Positions 28,619 through 35,124 of a stretch of DNA of 64,000 bases are shown here, piece after piece (the first letter of the stretch is position 1; the number at the start of each line of letters is the position of its first letter). The translations under genes were made by a program, and so were the position numbers. The stretch is from Treponema sp. Its GTDB lineage: Bacteria > Spirochaetota > Spirochaetia > Treponematales > Treponemataceae. Location of the stretch: assembly GCA_014803985.1 (NCBI GenBank), contig JAAVAO010000042.1:26094-90093 (forward strand), written 5' to 3'. The notes under the pieces were generated by a model, which worked only from the letters and a program-made list of their open reading frames with translations, was not told the origin of the DNA and did not search any database.

Positions 28619-28693
28619 GCTTCGCTCCGTTTGCATGATAAGAAGAAATTATTTTAATCATTGCTTGTGCGACTTGAGCATCCCTTGTACGCA
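28619..28693. repeat. Direct repeat bracketing the accessory block, left copy
   Basis: GCTTCGCTCCGTTTGCATGA...TTGAGCATCCCTTGTACGCA recurs at 31830-31899 as GCTTTGCTCCGTTTGCACGA...TTGTGCATCCCTTGCGCA in the same orientation, at roughly 80 percent identity with one small gap. The two copies bracket the XRE / acyltransferase / decayed TA / VanZ block. The rest of the 28391-28729 gap is AT-rich and holds the promoter region of the membrane protein. Confidence 0.6.
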
Positions 28694-28729
28694 CCCCGCA
28701 AAAGAATGTCGCAAAATCAGTTTGAATTC

Positions 28730-29074
28730 TCAAGCACTGTTTTTTCGGTAAGCGAGACTGAGTTTGTGGATCATTTCAATGACGGGCGCACGAACTTCGG
28801 GTGGCAGAGATTCCAGTTCGGCAGTGATACTTTTATACTTTTCAGCAATGATCGTTTTGTCGGCATTTTCAGGCGCGACTGTTCCATACAACAGATATTC
28901 AATAGAAACATGCAGCGTCTTTGCGATGCTCAGCGCGGTGTCTGCGCCTGGCATGCTGTCGCGCTCCAAACCAAGCCCAATTCCCGAATAGGAAATGTTG
29001 GCTTTATATGCAAGTTCTTTGCGAGAAATTCCCTGATATTCCATTTCTTTTTCTACATTTGCCCAAAAGCCCAT
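28730..29074 (-). CDS. XRE-family transcriptional regulator
   Basis: A 114-aa protein with an N-terminal helix-turn-helix (MEYQGISRKELAYKANISYSGIGLGLERDSMPGADTALSIAKTL) and a C-terminal helical part for dimerisation. It resembles small phage-repressor-like regulators of spirochaetes and Firmicutes. Divergent from the acyltransferase; the shared 104-bp gap carries three near-identical CTACTAYWGT motifs, good operator candidates. Confidence 0.85.
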   Translation of the reverse strand: MGFWANVEKEMEYQGISRKELAYKANISYSGIGLGLERDSMPGADTALSIAKTLHVSIEYLLYGTVAPENADKTIIAEKYKSITAELESLPPEVRAPVIEMIHKLSLAYRKNSA

Positions 29075-29086
29075 ACAACAATGATA

Positions 29087-29146
29087 CTACTATAGTTGCA
29101 TTTCCTTTATATTTTCGCTACTATTGTATTTATATGCTACTACAGT
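29087..29146. promoter_or_regulatory. Three repeated operator-like motifs between divergent genes
   Basis: CTACTATAGT (29087-29096), CTACTATTGT (29118-29127) and CTACTACAGT (29137-29146) repeat in the same orientation at 31- and 19-bp steps. The last lies in a near palindrome TACTACAGTAGTA. Probably the binding sites of the adjacent XRE protein; the role is inferred from position. Confidence 0.5.
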
Positions 29147-29178
29147 AGTAAAAAACAACAATGGTAACGGAGAAAATT

Positions 29179-30357
29179 ATGGAAACTCAAAACCAAAAGC
29201 CACTTATCGGGCGCGAAACGTCGCGCAGGATTACGTCGCTGCGCTTTCTGCTGGCGGTGTTCGTCGTATTTATTCACAACAACTTCACGGCGAAAAGCGT
29301 CGCCGAAATATTTCAGGATACTGGCGTGCAGACGGCGTTCTGTCAAAATGCGTTTGGAAAATGGACGCAGCTGTTCATTTCGGACGGAATCGCGCGGTGC
29401 ACCGTGCCGCTGTTCTTTCTGTTCGCGGCATATCTTGCGGCACGAAAAGACGATTCGTATCCTGTCATGCTGCGCAAAAAGGCGAAGTCGCTCGTGTTGC
29501 CGTTCGTGCTGTGGACAGGATTGTACGTGTTTTTTTACGGCGGAATCAAACTGCTCGTCCTGCGGATTGCGCCGCAGTTCATTTTGAATCCAAACAAAAC
29601 GGTGCTTTCATGGACGACGGCGGACTGGCTGCATAAAATCCTCGGCTACAATGCCGAAAAGATAGATCCAGGGCTGCAAAATTTTCCGTCCAGCCTGCCG
29701 GAATTGACCGTGCAGTTTTGGTTCGTGCGCGACCTTTTGATTCTGTTCGCCCTTTCCCCGATTCTTCGGTGGTTCATCAGGAAGTTTCCGGCAGGTTTCC
29801 CTGCGCTTGTCTGCGTGCCGTTTTTTGCCGACGTTCCCGGCGTTTTGTTCGTGCGGACGGACGCACTGCTGTTCTTTTGCCTCGGCACATACTGGGGAAT
29901 ATATGACATTCCGCTGTTTGAGCAAATAGACCGAATCAGCTGGGCGGAAGTTGCCGTGCTGTTCGCACTCACGTTTGTGTTTGGTAATATGTTTGACGGA
30001 GAGAAAAATGTGATGAGACAGTTCATGGTGATTTTTTCGTGCGTCCTTATGCTGAAATGCTCCGCGCTCATCGAGCGGAACGAACGGGCGTTCGCAACGG
30101 CGGAATACCTTGCGCCCATGTCGTTCTGGCTGTTTGCCGTCCACAATCCTTTGTTGAACGGATTTTTGGTAAAACTGTGGTTGCACTTTTTCCCGATGAC
30201 GACACCAGCGCGATGTCTTGCTGAATATTTTTGCGTGAATATTTTGACTGTCGTGCTTGGCACGGCAAGCGGGCTTTTGTTGCGGAAAATTTGTCCGCCG
30301 CTTTTTTCAGTCCTCAACGGCGGCAGGAAAGAGAGCAATGGTGCTTCACAAATGTAA
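29179..30357 (+). CDS. Acyltransferase 3 family membrane protein
   Basis: ATG at 29179 follows GGAG by seven bases, so the ORF-track start is 6 codons early. A 392-aa integral membrane O-acyltransferase of the OafA/YrhL type. It opens with RRITSLRFLLAVFVVFIHNN, where the His of the first helix is the family catalytic residue. Then come CTVPLFFLFAAYLA, WFVRDLLILFALSPILRWFI and about ten hydrophobic helices. Such enzymes acetylate or succinylate cell-surface glycans; the substrate here is unknown. Base composition is clearly GC-richer than flanking genes, consistent with transfer. Confidence 0.85.
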   Translation: METQNQKPLIGRETSRRITSLRFLLAVFVVFIHNNFTAKSVAEIFQDTGVQTAFCQNAFGKWTQLFISDGIARCTVPLFFLFAAYLAARKDDSYPVMLRKKAKSLVLPFVLWTGLYVFFYGGIKLLVLRIAPQFILNPNKTVLSWTTADWLHKILGYNAEKIDPGLQNFPSSLPELTVQFWFVRDLLILFALSPILRWFIRKFPAGFPALVCVPFFADVPGVLFVRTDALLFFCLGTYWGIYDIPLFEQIDRISWAEVAVLFALTFVFGNMFDGEKNVMRQFMVIFSCVLMLKCSALIERNERAFATAEYLAPMSFWLFAVHNPLLNGFLVKLWLHFFPMTTPARCLAEYFCVNILTVVLGTASGLLLRKICPPLFSVLNGGRKESNGASQM

Positions 30358-30558
30358 TTTATTCGCCCCATATCACAATGACAACCCACTAGGTCCGTTT
30401 TACAAACACGTTTATTCAGTGCCATTTTCGCTTGAAACTTCGCGCTACACACTTGTTGCAAAAGCACTTCGCTACAAAATGACGTTTTCAAAATCCTCGA
30501 AAACTGATATTTTCTGCGATGTTGAAAATCAACGGAAAATAAATACTGAAAAACTGAT

Positions 30559-30861
30559 TCATCTTCCGTCACCAAACAAATCCGCGTGAGACCCCGTTCG
30601 CGTCAGTTCCAACACAAGCATGTCATCTTTTTTCTGATAAATCAGAAGCTAGTCGCCCTCAATATGCAATTCGCGGTGATTTTTCCAGTTGCCTTTCAAC
30701 TCGTGGTCGCACAACGATTCTGGCAGTTCAAGATCTTTCGAGAGCATTCTGATAATATCGTCAAGTTTATTGATTTTCTGTCCACGACGAACGGCTCGCT
30801 TGTATTCTTTTTTGAATCGTGCTGTCCAAACAGTCTTGTATTTATCTGCAATGTCGTTCAT
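30559..30861 (-). pseudogene. RelE/YafQ-like toxin interrupted by an in-frame TAG
   Basis: The ORF track gives 70 aa ending HRELHIEGD. After that TAG the same frame continues LLIYQKKDDMLVLELTRTGS, then HADLFGDGR and TGA, which is exactly the missing C-terminus of YafQ-type mRNA interferases (DWLLIYxx...LELTRTGTHSDLF). The TAG replaces the expected TGG (Trp). The restored protein would be 100 aa, the usual length. Upstream, its ATG overlaps the antitoxin stop (ATGA), the normal TA layout. A sequencing error could mimic this, but the antitoxin is damaged too. Confidence 0.78.
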
Positions 30862-31085
30862 CTTTTCAACTTCGCAAGGGCGTCTTCAACGCTGTCATAC
30901 ACCTTCACCTTGTGCAAGTTTTTGAGTATTTTGTCGCCTTCCTTCATCGCGCGGATCGTGGTGCGGTTCGGCTTGTCAAGCCCGATTCTGAACGGAATTT
31001 CGCCCTCTCGCAAGACGGTTTTCGTGAACATTGTAAAAAGCCCAGAAATAGAAATCCCAATCTGGTCGCAGAAATCCGACTGGCT
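30858..31085 (-). pseudogene. RelB/DinJ-like antitoxin, N-terminally truncated
   Basis: This is not in the ORF track in this frame. The frame from 31085 reads DFCDQIGISISGLFTMFTKT, EIPFRIGLDKPN and KVYDSVEDALAKLKR, the C-terminal two-thirds of RelB/DinJ antitoxins. A TAA stands directly upstream and no ATG with the usual ribbon-helix-helix N-terminus is present in frame. An internal ATG (MFTKTV) could only yield a fragment. It overlaps the toxin start by four bases. Confidence 0.65.
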
Positions 31086-31174
31086 TTACGATTCGCCATG
31101 CTTCGGGAAAAACAATCGTAAAAGATTTTACAATAAAACTTGTTTTTCCGCTCCTGACATGCTATACTCATCGC

Positions 31175-31570
31175 ATGAAGTGCTTGAAAACAATTCTGCG
31201 CTGGCTGCCCGCGCTCTTCATTTTTGGATGCAGTTGGTATCTTTCTTCACAAGAGACCATCGAACATATACCGACCTTTTGGAACGCGGATAAACTGGTG
31301 CATTGCATTTGCTTTGCAGGACTGGCGTTTTGGGTCGCATTCGCCGTGGGAACAAAACCATCCTCGCAGTGGAAAATCGTTTTGCCCGTGATAATCGTTT
31401 CCGTGTGGGGTATTACCGATGAAATCCACCAAAGTTTCACGCCCGGAAGAGAGTCGTCCCTATTTGATTGGTGTGCAGACACCTTGGGCGCAGTCATTGG
31501 CAGCCTCGCATTCTTTTACCTCTGCAAAGGAATTGCCTGGTACAAAAACAAAAAGAATATGCATATATGA
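31175..31570 (+). CDS. VanZ-like membrane protein
   Basis: A 131-aa protein with four hydrophobic segments and the VanZ-family pattern: WNADKLVHCICFAGLAFWVA, then ITDEIHQSFTPGRESSLFDWCADTLGAVIG. VanZ confers low-level teicoplanin resistance in enterococci, but most genomic members have no known role. Last gene of the GC-richer block. Function here unknown. Confidence 0.82.
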   Translation: MKCLKTILRWLPALFIFGCSWYLSSQETIEHIPTFWNADKLVHCICFAGLAFWVAFAVGTKPSSQWKIVLPVIIVSVWGITDEIHQSFTPGRESSLFDWCADTLGAVIGSLAFFYLCKGIAWYKNKKNMHI

Positions 31571-31829
31571 AAACACTTTTTTAATTGTTTTGTAATTTTT
31601 CGCTATCGTTTTTTTCAGGGCGCATTTTTTGCATACGCAAAAACCATGCTTGCTCGGAGGGTCACCGTCTTGCGCGCCTCCGTTGCCTTGCGGCAGCCGT
31701 TTAGCAGGCACAATTCACCAGCCATTTTCGCTAGCATACAAAACTGGGTAAGCAGGGCACCCCCTGCGCCCGAAAGTCGAGGAATAAAAACGAGAAAACC
31801 AATACATCTTTCGCCACTCCGCATACATC
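31571..31829. repeat. Repeat-rich intergenic stretch including two-hairpin element copy (31720-31815)
   Basis: No gene. TTTTTTGC-ATAC-GCAAAAA near 31630 is a hairpin. From about 31720, CCATTTTCGCTAGCATACAAAACTGG, GCAGGG-CACC-CCCTGC, and CGAAAG (31771) paired with CTTTCG (31808) reproduce the two-hairpin family in reverse orientation. Confidence 0.6.
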
Positions 31830-31899
31830 GCTTTGCTCCGTTTGCACGAAAAGAAATTATGTAAATCATTACTTGCGCGATTTGTGCATCCCTTGCGCA
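31830..31899. repeat. Direct repeat bracketing the accessory block, right copy
   Basis: Partner of 28619-28693 (shared GCTTYGCTCCGTTTGCAYGA and GCATCCCTTGYRCGCA-like ends, same orientation). The remaining bases up to the lipoprotein at 31995 hold nothing identifiable. Confidence 0.6.
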
Positions 31900-31994
31900 G
31901 ACAACTTAAGCATGTGGCAGGAACTGTTTCAGATAACTTGTAGGTAGAATGACACACCAGTTGCATTCGACCAGTGTGCCGCAGAATTAGTGTG

Positions 31995-32378
31995 TTAAAT
32001 TTTTATATATAATAATGAATCCTCATCATCCTCGCCATATAAATACAGTTCATCCCCATCCTTGTCAATACGTAATGTATAGTTAATGTTATTTGGAATG
32101 TAATCTCCTGATACAGACAGTGAAGATGGTTGTATAATCGTCACTATTCCCATTGTTGTTGGAGAGCCACTATACTTTCCTTTTTCTGCTACAATAGAAC
32201 CTGATTTTAATTCGTATGTGTTATCATTATAAAATATAAAAGAAAATGTATAGGATTCTACATCTTTATACTCTGCCACAACGCTGCGACTTTCTTCTCC
32301 ATCACTGCACGCCGCCAAGCAAACCAACCCAAATACCAACGCGGTCAAAACCACGCCAATTTTTAAAACTTTTTTCAT
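31995..32378 (-). CDS. Small lipoprotein of unknown function
   Basis: The true start is ATG 32378, preceded by AAGGAG. The ORF-track N-terminus reads through the promoter. A 127-aa protein with signal peptide and lipobox ending CLAAC, then an acidic beta-rich domain (SYTFSFIFYNDNTYELKSGSI...). This pattern of a small extracytoplasmic domain occurs in many treponemal and Bacteroidetes lipoproteins without known function. Divergent from an XRE regulator with which it shares operator-like DNA. Confidence 0.75.
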   Translation of the reverse strand: MKKVLKIGVVLTALVFGLVCLAACSDGEESRSVVAEYKDVESYTFSFIFYNDNTYELKSGSIVAEKGKYSGSPTTMGIVTIIQPSSLSVSGDYIPNNINYTLRIDKDGDELYLYGEDDEDSLLYIKI

Positions 32379-32410
32379 AAGTTTCTCCTTGATTTTTTGT
32401 TCGCCACTGT

Positions 32411-32482
32411 TTTTACCACAATGACAATTATAGTTTTCAATTTTACCCAAATGACATAAAATTGTCAATAACCATTGGTTAT
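32411..32482. promoter_or_regulatory. Operator-like repeats in a divergent promoter region
   Basis: TTTTACCACAATGACA (32411-32426) and TTTTACCCAAATGACA (32441-32456) are direct repeats 30 bp apart. TGACA-TAAAAT-TGTCA (32452-32467) and ATAACCA-T-TGGTTAT (32468-32482) are inverted repeats. They lie between the divergent lipoprotein and XRE genes and are probable binding sites for the XRE protein. Confidence 0.5.
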
Positions 32483-32519
32483 GTAAAATAAAAATCACCA
32501 ATATACTATTTAGGTAAAA

Positions 32520-32822
32520 ATGAACAATTTACAAAAATGTCTTTCTGCCAACATGAAAAAATATCGCAAACTGCGCGACTTTTCTCAAGAAAAACTTGCG
32601 GAACAAGCAGGTGCTTCAGCAAATTATATTGCGCTCATAGAAAGCGGGAAAAATTTTCCATCACTACCAATGATTTGCCAAATTGCTGCCGCGCTTGAAA
32701 TTGACGAACTTGAACTTTTCAATGCAGATGGAATCAAATACGAAAACTTTCAAAAACTCCACAAAGAACTCACCTGCGATATTTTGCACACAATAGACAA
32801 ATATTTTGAAAACTTGCGCTAG
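32520..32822 (+). CDS. XRE-family transcriptional regulator
   Basis: A 100-aa protein. Residues 8-65 form a canonical helix-turn-helix (YRKLRDFSQEKLAEQAGASANYIALIESGKNFPSLPMICQIAAAL), followed by a short helical tail. The ATG is only a few bases downstream of a promoter-like AATATACTATTTAGG, so the transcript may be leaderless or nearly so. Divergent from a small lipoprotein. The 215 bp after it contain a C7 run (32886-32892) and AT-rich sequence but no gene I can support. Confidence 0.87.
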   Translation: MNNLQKCLSANMKKYRKLRDFSQEKLAEQAGASANYIALIESGKNFPSLPMICQIAAALEIDELELFNADGIKYENFQKLHKELTCDILHTIDKYFENLR

Positions 32823-33037
32823 CGTTTTTTGCGTAAACAATTTATTTTGCAAACCCTTCGTTTCTTTTGCATATTATTGCACACGCCCCCCCATACAAAA
32901 AAAACGGAAGCAGAATAAAAACAACTTGCCAAAAATAAAAGATGCACCTCTTGCTTATTAACTATAAAAAATTTTTATTTTGAGATCATGACAGACCGGA
33001 GAATACGCACAAGACACTTCAGAAAACAAAGAGCCTG

Positions 33038-33568
33038 TTATGGATTTTTTATTAATTTTGGATTTGCAGAAAGAATGTCTATATCAGACTTTGAAAAGTC
33101 TGCATCGTGTGTCAACAAAACTAAATTATAAGTTTTGCAAATATCATAAATTATCTTGTCGTTAAAATCCAATGTATCAACAACAAGCATATTTTTAATG
33201 TCTTCCGATGTTCTCTGCGTATCAATTACTTTAAAAGAGGTTAAGATTCTATTTCTTATTATATCAAAAACATCTTTTTGGGCTTGCATTCCATCACAAG
33301 TATTGCGGAAAACTTTAAAATTACTGTTCTTTTTTGCCCGCAAATGCCATTCATACCTCAAAATTCGGTTTATAACTTCTGACAAAACACCTGTATCTAC
33401 CGCCAGTTGATTTTTATGTAAGAGCAGGCTTTTTAAAATTGAAGAATAACTCTTTTCATTTTCAGGAGAAAAAACGGGCCAAAACAAATAAATAACTACA
33501 TTTGCATCAAAAAATATTGTTCTACCAGAAAGAGCAGAAATGTCAGCCTGTTTAAATCGATTTGCCAT
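33038..33568 (-). CDS. PIN-domain nuclease-like protein
   Basis: A 176-aa protein starting at ATG 33568, one base after the STAS gene stop and with GGAGAGGG as ribosome binding site. PIN-fold acidic residues are visible in order: FFDANVVIYLF (Asp), TGVLSEVINR (Glu), TLDFNDKIIYD (Asp) and VLLTHDADF (Asp), the set that binds metal in PIN ribonucleases. It is larger than VapC toxins, with an extra helical insert around residues 75-115. No antitoxin of VapB type is next to it; instead it ends a three-gene operon with an ATPase and a STAS-like protein. RNase activity is likely from the fold, not shown. Confidence 0.78.
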   Translation of the reverse strand: MANRFKQADISALSGRTIFFDANVVIYLFWPVFSPENEKSYSSILKSLLLHKNQLAVDTGVLSEVINRILRYEWHLRAKKNSNFKVFRNTCDGMQAQKDVFDIIRNRILTSFKVIDTQRTSEDIKNMLVVDTLDFNDKIIYDICKTYNLVLLTHDADFSKSDIDILSANPKLIKNP

Positions 33569-33569
33569 G

Positions 33570-33923
33570 TCATCCCTCTCCAAGGATTTCTTTGACAGAC
33601 TGCTCTATACGTTTTGGATTTTTATAATATAATTTTGCAGTATCAACAACACGTTTTAGCAAAACGGTGTCTGTAGATGTCAAATCTTCAACCTTTAGAA
33701 ATTTTTTAACGTCATTTTCTGAGAAATCTTTATATAACGCTCCAATCGCTGTATTAAGAAAAGCAGATGTCAGCATAGTTATATTTAGAAAAGACAAAAC
33801 AACTGGTTTATTCTGTCGTATAAACTCGCAAATCACATCATAAACTTTTTTCCCGTCATCTGTTTCTACACAAATATCTGTTCCAACAATTTGATACACA
33901 CTTTTCTTTATTGCTTCTGCCAT
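33570..33923 (-). CDS. STAS-like protein (DUF4325 type)
   Basis: A 117-aa protein from ATG 33923 (GAGAGGAT upstream); the ORF-track start is 23 codons early. The pattern DGKKVYDVICEFIRQNKPVVLSFLNITMLTSAFLNTAIGAL matches the STAS-like DUF4325 family, where the buried strand and the T/S-S/A-FLN turn correspond to the phosphorylatable loop of SpoIIAA-type antagonists. Family members commonly sit beside a GHKL ATPase, as here (10-bp gap). Probably the regulatory switch between the ATPase and the downstream PIN protein; this is inference. Confidence 0.72.
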   Translation of the reverse strand: MAEAIKKSVYQIVGTDICVETDDGKKVYDVICEFIRQNKPVVLSFLNITMLTSAFLNTAIGALYKDFSENDVKKFLKVEDLTSTDTVLLKRVVDTAKLYYKNPKRIEQSVKEILGEG

Positions 33924-33933
33924 ACATATCCTC

Positions 33934-34794
33934 TCAAAATATATCATCCGCACTATATTCTTCAGATGAAAGTCGATATAAATTGCTATCATCCGTCCTA
34001 AACTTCATATTTACAATAGTTCCTGGAAAAGGAGCTTTCAAAAAACTCATAGTTTCTGTCTTGCTTTGTTCATAATAGCCGTCATCGCTTATAATTTGGA
34101 ATGCACCATTATTTAGTTTAATGAATTCTGTCAGCAATGCCAATCCAAGCCCTCCAGAAACATCTATTTTAGTTGTATTTCCATCTATCAACGCCCATTT
34201 TATTGCTTGCAGTGATGTCAGAGTGCTGTTAAATCGAGTATTTAAAAGTTTTTTAAAGCCAAGCCCCATATCAACAATGGTAAATTCGATTATATGTTTA
34301 TTTGGAAAAAATTGTCCACATGTATAAATATAGTCTGTGTTACTATGAATTTGAGCATTTACAAATATTTCATAAATTGATTCAGCAATCTTTTTCTTAA
34401 GTTCATCTGTCATAGACGGCAGCGCAGAACGAGAAAGCAATTCTTTCATAACATAAGAATTAAAATACCTACTCTCCGCTGGTTTTAATTTCAAATATTT
34501 TATAGTTGTATTATTTATATCTTGATATGCGTTATAGCCGTAATTCGCAAGAAAATTATTCCTCTGTAAAACTGAAAGAATATCACGATTTTTTGATGTC
34601 ACAGAAATTTCGTTTGTAGAAGATAGGCTGTCAAGAATTCCCCCTAAAACTGCACACATATTTGCCCCGAACCAATTTTCAAGACGTATGTGTATGTTTT
34701 CAAAATTGGAATTTTGCAAATCATTATATAACTGTACAAATCTATTATAGCAAGATATACTTGTATCTATATTTGACAGGATAAATTCTTTCAT
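33934..34794 (-). CDS. GHKL (histidine-kinase-like) ATPase, anti-sigma-kinase-like
   Basis: A 286-aa soluble protein. The N-terminal 110 residues are of unknown fold. The C-terminal part is a GHKL ATP-binding domain with N-box IAESIYEIFVNAQIHSN, G1 box VDMGLGF and G2 box DVSGGLGLALLTEFI. There is no phosphoacceptor His domain or membrane segment, so it is not a classical sensor kinase; it is closer to SpoIIAB/RsbW-type kinases. First gene of the ATPase / STAS-like / PIN operon. The promoter should lie in the AT-rich 34795-34940 region. Confidence 0.78.
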   Translation of the reverse strand: MKEFILSNIDTSISCYNRFVQLYNDLQNSNFENIHIRLENWFGANMCAVLGGILDSLSSTNEISVTSKNRDILSVLQRNNFLANYGYNAYQDINNTTIKYLKLKPAESRYFNSYVMKELLSRSALPSMTDELKKKIAESIYEIFVNAQIHSNTDYIYTCGQFFPNKHIIEFTIVDMGLGFKKLLNTRFNSTLTSLQAIKWALIDGNTTKIDVSGGLGLALLTEFIKLNNGAFQIISDDGYYEQSKTETMSFLKAPFPGTIVNMKFRTDDSNLYRLSSEEYSADDIF

Positions 34795-34949
34795 ACTTCT
34801 TTATCGGAAAAACGACACCTTTTGTTTACTCACAAAGAAACAAAATTCCAACCATACTTTTCATTGCAATTTACCCAAATGCATACAACAAAAACAATCC
34901 ATAGCCCTACTCGTTATTGCCCTAATCCATGAAATGTCAGCAGAAACAT

Positions 34950-35064
34950 GCTAACCCATTTTGCGTAAAACCGAGCAGTGCGAGGTAGCAAAACTGGGTT
35001 AGCAGGGCAACCCCTGCGCCCGAAAGTCGAGGAATAAAAACTGAAAAATCGATGCAGCTTTCGC
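34950..35064. repeat. Dispersed two-hairpin element (reverse orientation, well preserved)
   Basis: Hairpin 1: GCTAACCCATTTTGC pairs with GCAAAACTGGGTTAGC (34950-35003). Then GCAGGGCAACCCCTGC, then CGAAAG (35021) pairs with CTTTCG (ending 35062) around GTCGAGGAATAAAAACTG. Its inner sequence is close to the reverse complement of the units at 51398-51904. Confidence 0.75.
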
Positions 35065-35124
35065 CGTGTATTTGCCGCCATTTTACAATTGACGACAAGA
35101 AAATCTTTTGATAAAATTCAATGT

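Noticed and set aside
30649-30651. TAG read as pyrrolysine or reassigned codon
   Set aside because: Other genes end in TAG normally (the TPR gene at 4724-5386) and the aligned residue is Trp, so a nonsense change from TGG is simpler.
30944-31171. 75-aa minus ORF in front of the toxin
   Set aside because: It is out of frame with the RelB-like sequence and has no antitoxin features; the other frame carries the antitoxin remnant.
30586-31293. 235-aa + strand ORF over the toxin/antitoxin remnant
   Set aside because: It spans the RelB/RelE-like frames on the minus strand and the start of the VanZ gene; those readings have family motifs, this one has none.
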